Shown: piece after piece, positions 60,543-64,000 of the stretch
Position numbering within the stretch: the stretch's first letter is position 1
How the letters are laid out: each line of letters opens with the position of its first letter
DNA from: Candidatus Zixiibacteriota bacterium
Lineage (GTDB): Bacteria; Zixibacteria; MSB-5A5; GN15; JAAZOE01
Length of the DNA stretch: 64,000 nt
Reading direction: 5' to 3'
Assembly (NCBI GenBank): GCA_030668485.1
Contig: DAOUTW010000002.1
Location: 49,143 to 113,142 of the forward strand
The notes under the pieces: generated by a model
Told to the model about the DNA's origin: nothing
Seen by the model: the letters and a program-made list of their open reading frames with translations, nothing else
Database searches by the model: none
Made by a program: the position numbers and the translations under genes

Positions 60543-61808
60543 ATGCGTCTATTAGTCAGACATCTGTTCGTCATGATTACACTATCCTTATGTCTGTCCT
60601 GTTCAGGAAGACAGGATGGGGTGGTTGTAGCGCCCGATCAGGAATTGACATCCGATTCGACCGGAATCCTGTACGACAGTTCTAACGCAGAATCGTCGAA
60701 TCTGCAGATTGCGATCGACGCCTGTGGCGATGGAGATACTATCCTGCTCCAGGCGGGTATTTATTTCGCCGATCCGCAACCATTCACCGACCCATTATGC
60801 GGCAACTGCCTGGAACATGCCACCGAGGTACCAGCCTCCACCGGTTTCATCATCAGAAATAAATCGATCACTCTGGTTGGCGCCGGCAGGGACTCCACTA
60901 TCCTTGTGACTCGGGCCGGATACGGTATCTATTTTGAAAAATCCCCGGAATCTCGCCTGATCAATATGAAAGTAACCGGCGGGATAAGAGATTTTGATGG
61001 AAACGCCACCGATGCTGCTGTCGTGGTGCGGGAAAGTCGGGTTTATATCGATCTCTGTGCAATGTCGGATAACGATCATCGTCAGGATTCGGTTGTCGTC
61101 GGAATCGGCGGCGTCTTCGGACGCGAGGGAGCGGAAATTTATATTTCCAATTCTGAGATAATCAATAACGGCTGGGATGGTATGGCCCTGTATCGAGGCG
61201 CGAGCGCTGTCATAACCGATTGCACGATCAGGAAGGGAAGAGGAGCCGGGATTGGCGTTACCTGGGATTCTCATTGCATTGCCAAAAGAAATAGCATTTC
61301 CGAATTCTGGAAAGGGATCGGCGCTTTTGGCACAACGACGGTGATCGCACATAATAATCTCGTTTTCGACAATCTCGGTTGGGGAATTATCGGAACCGGG
61401 AAATCATATCTGGATGCGACCAACAATGTCGTTCATCACAATGGCAATTGCGGCCTGGCGCCGTGGTCACAGGAATGCAGCGGTCGTTTTGTGAATAATA
61501 TTGTGACCGAAAACGGATGGCGCGAAGAATGGGTCTGCCCCTGTGTGGGCGTGTGGAATTACGGAGATCTGAACAACTGGCGATTTTTCAACAATCTCAT
61601 CTGGAATAACGAAGAAGGCAACTTCAAGGACATGCCTGATATCATCGGGCAATACGGCAATATTTCGGTCGATCCGATGTTTCCCGGCAATGGCGATTTT
61701 CATCTTCAACCCGGATCACCCGCGATTGATGCCGGATACAAAGAAATCACTGATCACGACGGCACACCATCGGATCTGGGGATCTACGGCGGCACAGCGG
61801 CGCGGTAG
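60543..61808 (+). CDS. Secreted right-handed beta-helix protein (NosD/pectate-lyase-like)
   Basis: 421 residues from ATG 60543. A hydrophobic signal segment ends at LCLSCSG, which may be a weak lipobox. The body has the parallel beta-helix pattern: LQIAIDACGDGDTILLQAG, NKSITLVGAGRDSTIL, AEIYISNSEIINNGWDGMAL, TVIAHNNLVFDNLGWGI, and a closing SPAIDAGY...DLGIYGG seen in FCB surface proteins. It may bind or cleave polysaccharide, but no catalytic residues can be assigned. No Shine-Dalgarno sequence is visible and a promoter abuts the start. Confidence 0.85.
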   Translation: MRLLVRHLFVMITLSLCLSCSGRQDGVVVAPDQELTSDSTGILYDSSNAESSNLQIAIDACGDGDTILLQAGIYFADPQPFTDPLCGNCLEHATEVPASTGFIIRNKSITLVGAGRDSTILVTRAGYGIYFEKSPESRLINMKVTGGIRDFDGNATDAAVVVRESRVYIDLCAMSDNDHRQDSVVVGIGGVFGREGAEIYISNSEIINNGWDGMALYRGASAVITDCTIRKGRGAGIGVTWDSHCIAKRNSISEFWKGIGAFGTTTVIAHNNLVFDNLGWGIIGTGKSYLDATNNVVHHNGNCGLAPWSQECSGRFVNNIVTENGWREEWVCPCVGVWNYGDLNNWRFFNNLIWNNEEGNFKDMPDIIGQYGNISVDPMFPGNGDFHLQPGSPAIDAGYKEITDHDGTPSDLGIYGGTAAR

Positions 61809-61855
61809 ATATTGCCTGCAAAATCCCTACTCAACGTTGTCATCAATAATATTTC

Positions 61856-61884
61856 TTGACACCTGAGTACAATTATATTATTTA
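61856..61884 (+). promoter_or_regulatory. Sigma70-type promoter of the TSP3/VCBS gene
   Basis: TTGACA (61856-61861), 17 bases, TATTTA (61879-61884). It predicts a long leader of about 230 bases. Confidence 0.6.
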
Positions 61885-62069
61885 CTATTAGTAGGTAGGC
61901 ATCGGGTATTTTCAGACATATCTGTGAAATAGTTATGCGTTTTCTTATGAATTCGGGTAGAATATTATAGGTATCTGTGATGAAAGAAACACAAATACTC
62001 CATGTTAAGTTTCTTTAACTGATTACAAAGCCAGTCGGTAATATCAGTAAGGAGGGTTGCAAAACAAAT

Positions 62070-62088
62070 CTACTCGTTAGCTGAGTAG
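62070..62088 (+). promoter_or_regulatory. Leader hairpin CTACTC-GTTAGCT-GAGTAG
   Basis: A perfect 6-bp stem with a 7-base loop, 37 bases before the ATG at 62125. It may control access to the ribosome site; no family recognised. Confidence 0.35.
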
Positions 62089-62124
62089 AAAAATCAACCA
62101 TTATATTTTAAGTTGGGAGGGAAT

Positions 62125-64000
62125 ATGAAAAAACTGCATTTTATCACCGGCGCAATATTTGTGTTTATACTCATCACCCCGTACTGCCTTTTGGCGGGGG
62201 AGATGGTAGTTGATGCCTGGCATCTTAGTGACGACACGCAGATCGAAGTTATACTCACATATATTGACACCGATGGGCATCAGGAGTTTTACCAAGTGCC
62301 CTTTTCAATTCCGCTAATTGATACCATCCAGTATATGTTGGATATACCATCTGAGCCAGGAGAACTAACTTTTCATTTTTACGAAAAATATTGGTGGGAA
62401 GGCGGGGGGTGGGAACCTCATGGGAGTCCGACTGCTGAAAATACAATATTTATCTCAGGATGGGAGGAGTGTGCTCTTAGTCTTTTTTACATAGGCGGCG
62501 AATACGAAATATCGTTCACGGATATTCTGAACGATGTCTGCATTGGCAGTGTATTGTCAATTGAATGGGCTGCCGATTCCGGAGTTCAAGCAACCTCATC
62601 CGTTATTATAGAGTTGAGTCGTAATGGAGGTGTATCCTGGTCCGATCTTGATGAAGTCGCGTATGATTCTAACGGGAGTGAATATGAGTGGGTCGCAGAT
62701 CTGCCGGAATCGGATGTATGCAAAATAAGGCTTAAGCTTTCTGATTATGCAGGAAATCAAAGCACCGCTATATCCAATACATTTTCAATCATGGTCGATT
62801 CGGATTATGATGGCATAGCTGATGATGGTGACCGGAGCGGCATTGCCGGTGATCATCCTTGTACAGGCGGAAATACTACCAATTGCGATGACAATTGTCT
62901 CTCAACAGCCAATTCGGATCAGGCTGATGCCGATAGTGATGGGGTTGGTAGCGTTTGCGACAACTGCACCATGATGTCGAATAATGACCAGGCTGATAGC
63001 ATTGGTGACGGCAGAGGTGATGTTTGTGATTTCTTCAATAACTCCTTTTCCCTTCCATATTCACCTGCACATCCAATGACTATCTGCATTTCAGACGTAA
63101 ACGGTGATTTCAAAAATGATATAATTTCTACCGATAGCTGGTCCGATATGATCGGAATTTATATTAACAATGGCGATTCCTCATTTAGATTTGACAGGAC
63201 CTACAGTCTGGAAGATAAACCGAGAAGAAGCGTAGCAGTGGATCTCGATAATGATAACGATGTGGATATTGCCACTGTGAATGAGGGGTCACACAATATA
63301 TCTATTTTGAAAAATACTGGTGACGGCAGCTTTGATCCACCGGTTTCCTACGGTTTAGTGGAAGAATGTAGTCCACAATATTTGTGTTTTGGGCGTTTCG
63401 ATTCGGATAATCATGTAGATCTGGCAGTAAGTTGCCCAAACGATGGAGTAAAGGTGCTGAGTAATGAGGGCGACGGCACCTTTGGCGATCCTGCAGGTTA
63501 TTTGTCGGGTGTATCCTGCAATACAGTTTTAGCCGTTGACGTCAATGGCAATGATGTTGCAGATATTGTAATCGGTACAACATATGGGTTTGAAGTGTTG
63601 TTTAATAACGGGATTGGGATATTCTCTTCATCTCAGGACTATTTGTGGGGTGGCAGCATTGTTGATGCCATTACGGCATCTGATATTGATGGCGATAATG
63701 ATTATGACGTAATATTGAGGACCGATAGCTTCATTGTCGCATTTCTGAATGACGGTTTAGGGGCGTTTATAGAGAATGGAATTATAAAGACTGTTGACAG
63801 CTATAGTAGATATTCTACTCCTGTGGTTTCCCATGACTTTGATGGAGATAGAGACAATGATCTGATAATCGCCAAGTCAAATGGCCTATTTGCAGAGGTA
63901 GAGTTGTTAGTAAATAACGGACAGGGAATATTCAATGAATGGACTACCTTTGGTAGTGTCTGGATCTGGCCGTACGATTTGGCCGTTGGCGACCTGGATG
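62125..64000 (+). CDS. Secreted TSP3 and VCBS/FG-GAP repeat protein, 3' end beyond window
   Basis: 625 open codons from ATG 62125 (GGGAGGGA upstream) to the window edge. A signal peptide (LHFITGAIFVFILITPYCLLAG) opens it. Residues about 20-230 are unrecognised, with a fibronectin-like stretch SIEWAADSGVQATSSVIIEL. Calcium-loop repeats (DSDYDGIADDGD, DNCLSTANSDQADADSDGVG) of thrombospondin type 3 type follow. From about 325 there are VCBS/FG-GAP blades such as VAVDLDNDNDVDIATVNEGS, VNGNDVADIVIG and DIDGDNDYDVILR, which make an integrin-like propeller. It is AT-rich compared with the housekeeping genes. It is probably a large exported surface protein. Confidence 0.85.
   Translation, partial: MKKLHFITGAIFVFILITPYCLLAGEMVVDAWHLSDDTQIEVILTYIDTDGHQEFYQVPFSIPLIDTIQYMLDIPSEPGELTFHFYEKYWWEGGGWEPHGSPTAENTIFISGWEECALSLFYIGGEYEISFTDILNDVCIGSVLSIEWAADSGVQATSSVIIELSRNGGVSWSDLDEVAYDSNGSEYEWVADLPESDVCKIRLKLSDYAGNQSTAISNTFSIMVDSDYDGIADDGDRSGIAGDHPCTGGNTTNCDDNCLSTANSDQADADSDGVGSVCDNCTMMSNNDQADSIGDGRGDVCDFFNNSFSLPYSPAHPMTICISDVNGDFKNDIISTDSWSDMIGIYINNGDSSFRFDRTYSLEDKPRRSVAVDLDNDNDVDIATVNEGSHNISILKNTGDGSFDPPVSYGLVEECSPQYLCFGRFDSDNHVDLAVSCPNDGVKVLSNEGDGTFGDPAGYLSGVSCNTVLAVDVNGNDVADIVIGTTYGFEVLFNNGIGIFSSSQDYLWGGSIVDAITASDIDGDNDYDVILRTDSFIVAFLNDGLGAFIENGIIKTVDSYSRYSTPVVSHDFDGDRDNDLIIAKSNGLFAEVELLVNNGQGIFNEWTTFGSVWIWPYDLAVGDLD

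Larger units (their letters stand above)
61809..62124. other. Intergenic leader region of the TSP3/VCBS gene
   Basis: Apart from the promoter at 61856-61884 and the hairpin at 62070-62088 this 316-base gap is AT-rich. It includes a 12-codon open frame (ATG at about 61980) of no evident meaning. No known riboswitch fold could be matched by eye. Confidence 0.5.

Noticed and set aside
61880..62060. GTAGGTAGGCATCGGG and AAAGCCAGTCGG as a cyclic-di-GMP (GEMM) riboswitch
   Set aside because: The fragments are in the wrong order and spacing, and the paired stems of GEMM cannot be formed by eye.

Overview
The window looks like a chromosomal segment of a Gram-negative bacterium of the FCB group, most like the uncultured phylum Zixibacteria. 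Signs are secreted proteins with C-terminal dockerin pairs of the GDANGDGxVNxGDAVYxIxYVF type, other secreted proteins with a NPNPFNP / FlgD-like (T9SS-type) C-terminal domain, an LpxH lipid A enzyme and a MurE carrying the DNPR motif of meso-diaminopimelate-adding ligases. The taxonomic call is inference from protein style. No tRNA, rRNA, CRISPR array, transposase or integrase was recognised.

Layout. 1-1922 (minus): tRNA methyltransferase TrmO (cut by the window edge) behind two tandem paralogous SAM methyltransferases. 2094-7672 (minus): a secreted protein of four 249-bp dockerin-like repeats, then an operon of four GspG-like pseudopilins that share an unusual fused C-terminal beta domain. 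7873-14041 (plus): ricT-metG-tatD-rsmA-pdxJ-rluD. 14042-17985 (minus): a methyltransferase and a pair of M16 peptidases, one with and one without HxxEH. 18231-28745 (plus): purM-gpmI-lnt, a beta-propeller surface protein, a FemAB/GNAT-like protein and three glycosyltransferases. 28738-31089 (minus): a gingipain-like C25 peptidase. 31514-47618 (plus): a complete-looking dcw cluster mraZ-rsmH-ftsL-ftsI-murE-murF-mraY-murD-ftsW-murG-murC-ftsQ-ftsA-ftsZ, without murB or ddl, led by a textbook MraZ operator. 47619-54866: an accessory stretch with an S41-like TSP3/dockerin protein, an LVIVD-propeller/dockerin protein, a small secreted protein and many hairpin repeats. 54867-57863 (minus): purL-lpxH. 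57951-64000 (plus): a haem-binding lipoprotein, SprT-like protein, MFS transporter, beta-helix protein and a large partial TSP3/VCBS-repeat protein.

The most notable non-gene signals are: (i) a dispersed hairpin repeat with the core TTTTTGGCTGTCGC, in both orientations between 7.7 and 52.5 kb; (ii) a second, 40-bp hairpin present twice with a compensatory base-pair change; (iii) two related roughly 60-bp inverted arms around the 51344-52063 gene; (iv) a 10-G tract inside a pseudopilin gene; (v) a pilin leader lengthened by an inserted hairpin repeat; (vi) a murE whose conserved 5' end has no normal start codon in frame.

The genes combine housekeeping functions (envelope synthesis and division, purine and vitamin B6 synthesis, rRNA/tRNA modification) with a large secreted or surface proteome whose anchoring appears to use either a FlgD-like tail or a C-terminal dockerin ending in Gly-Cys-Cys.
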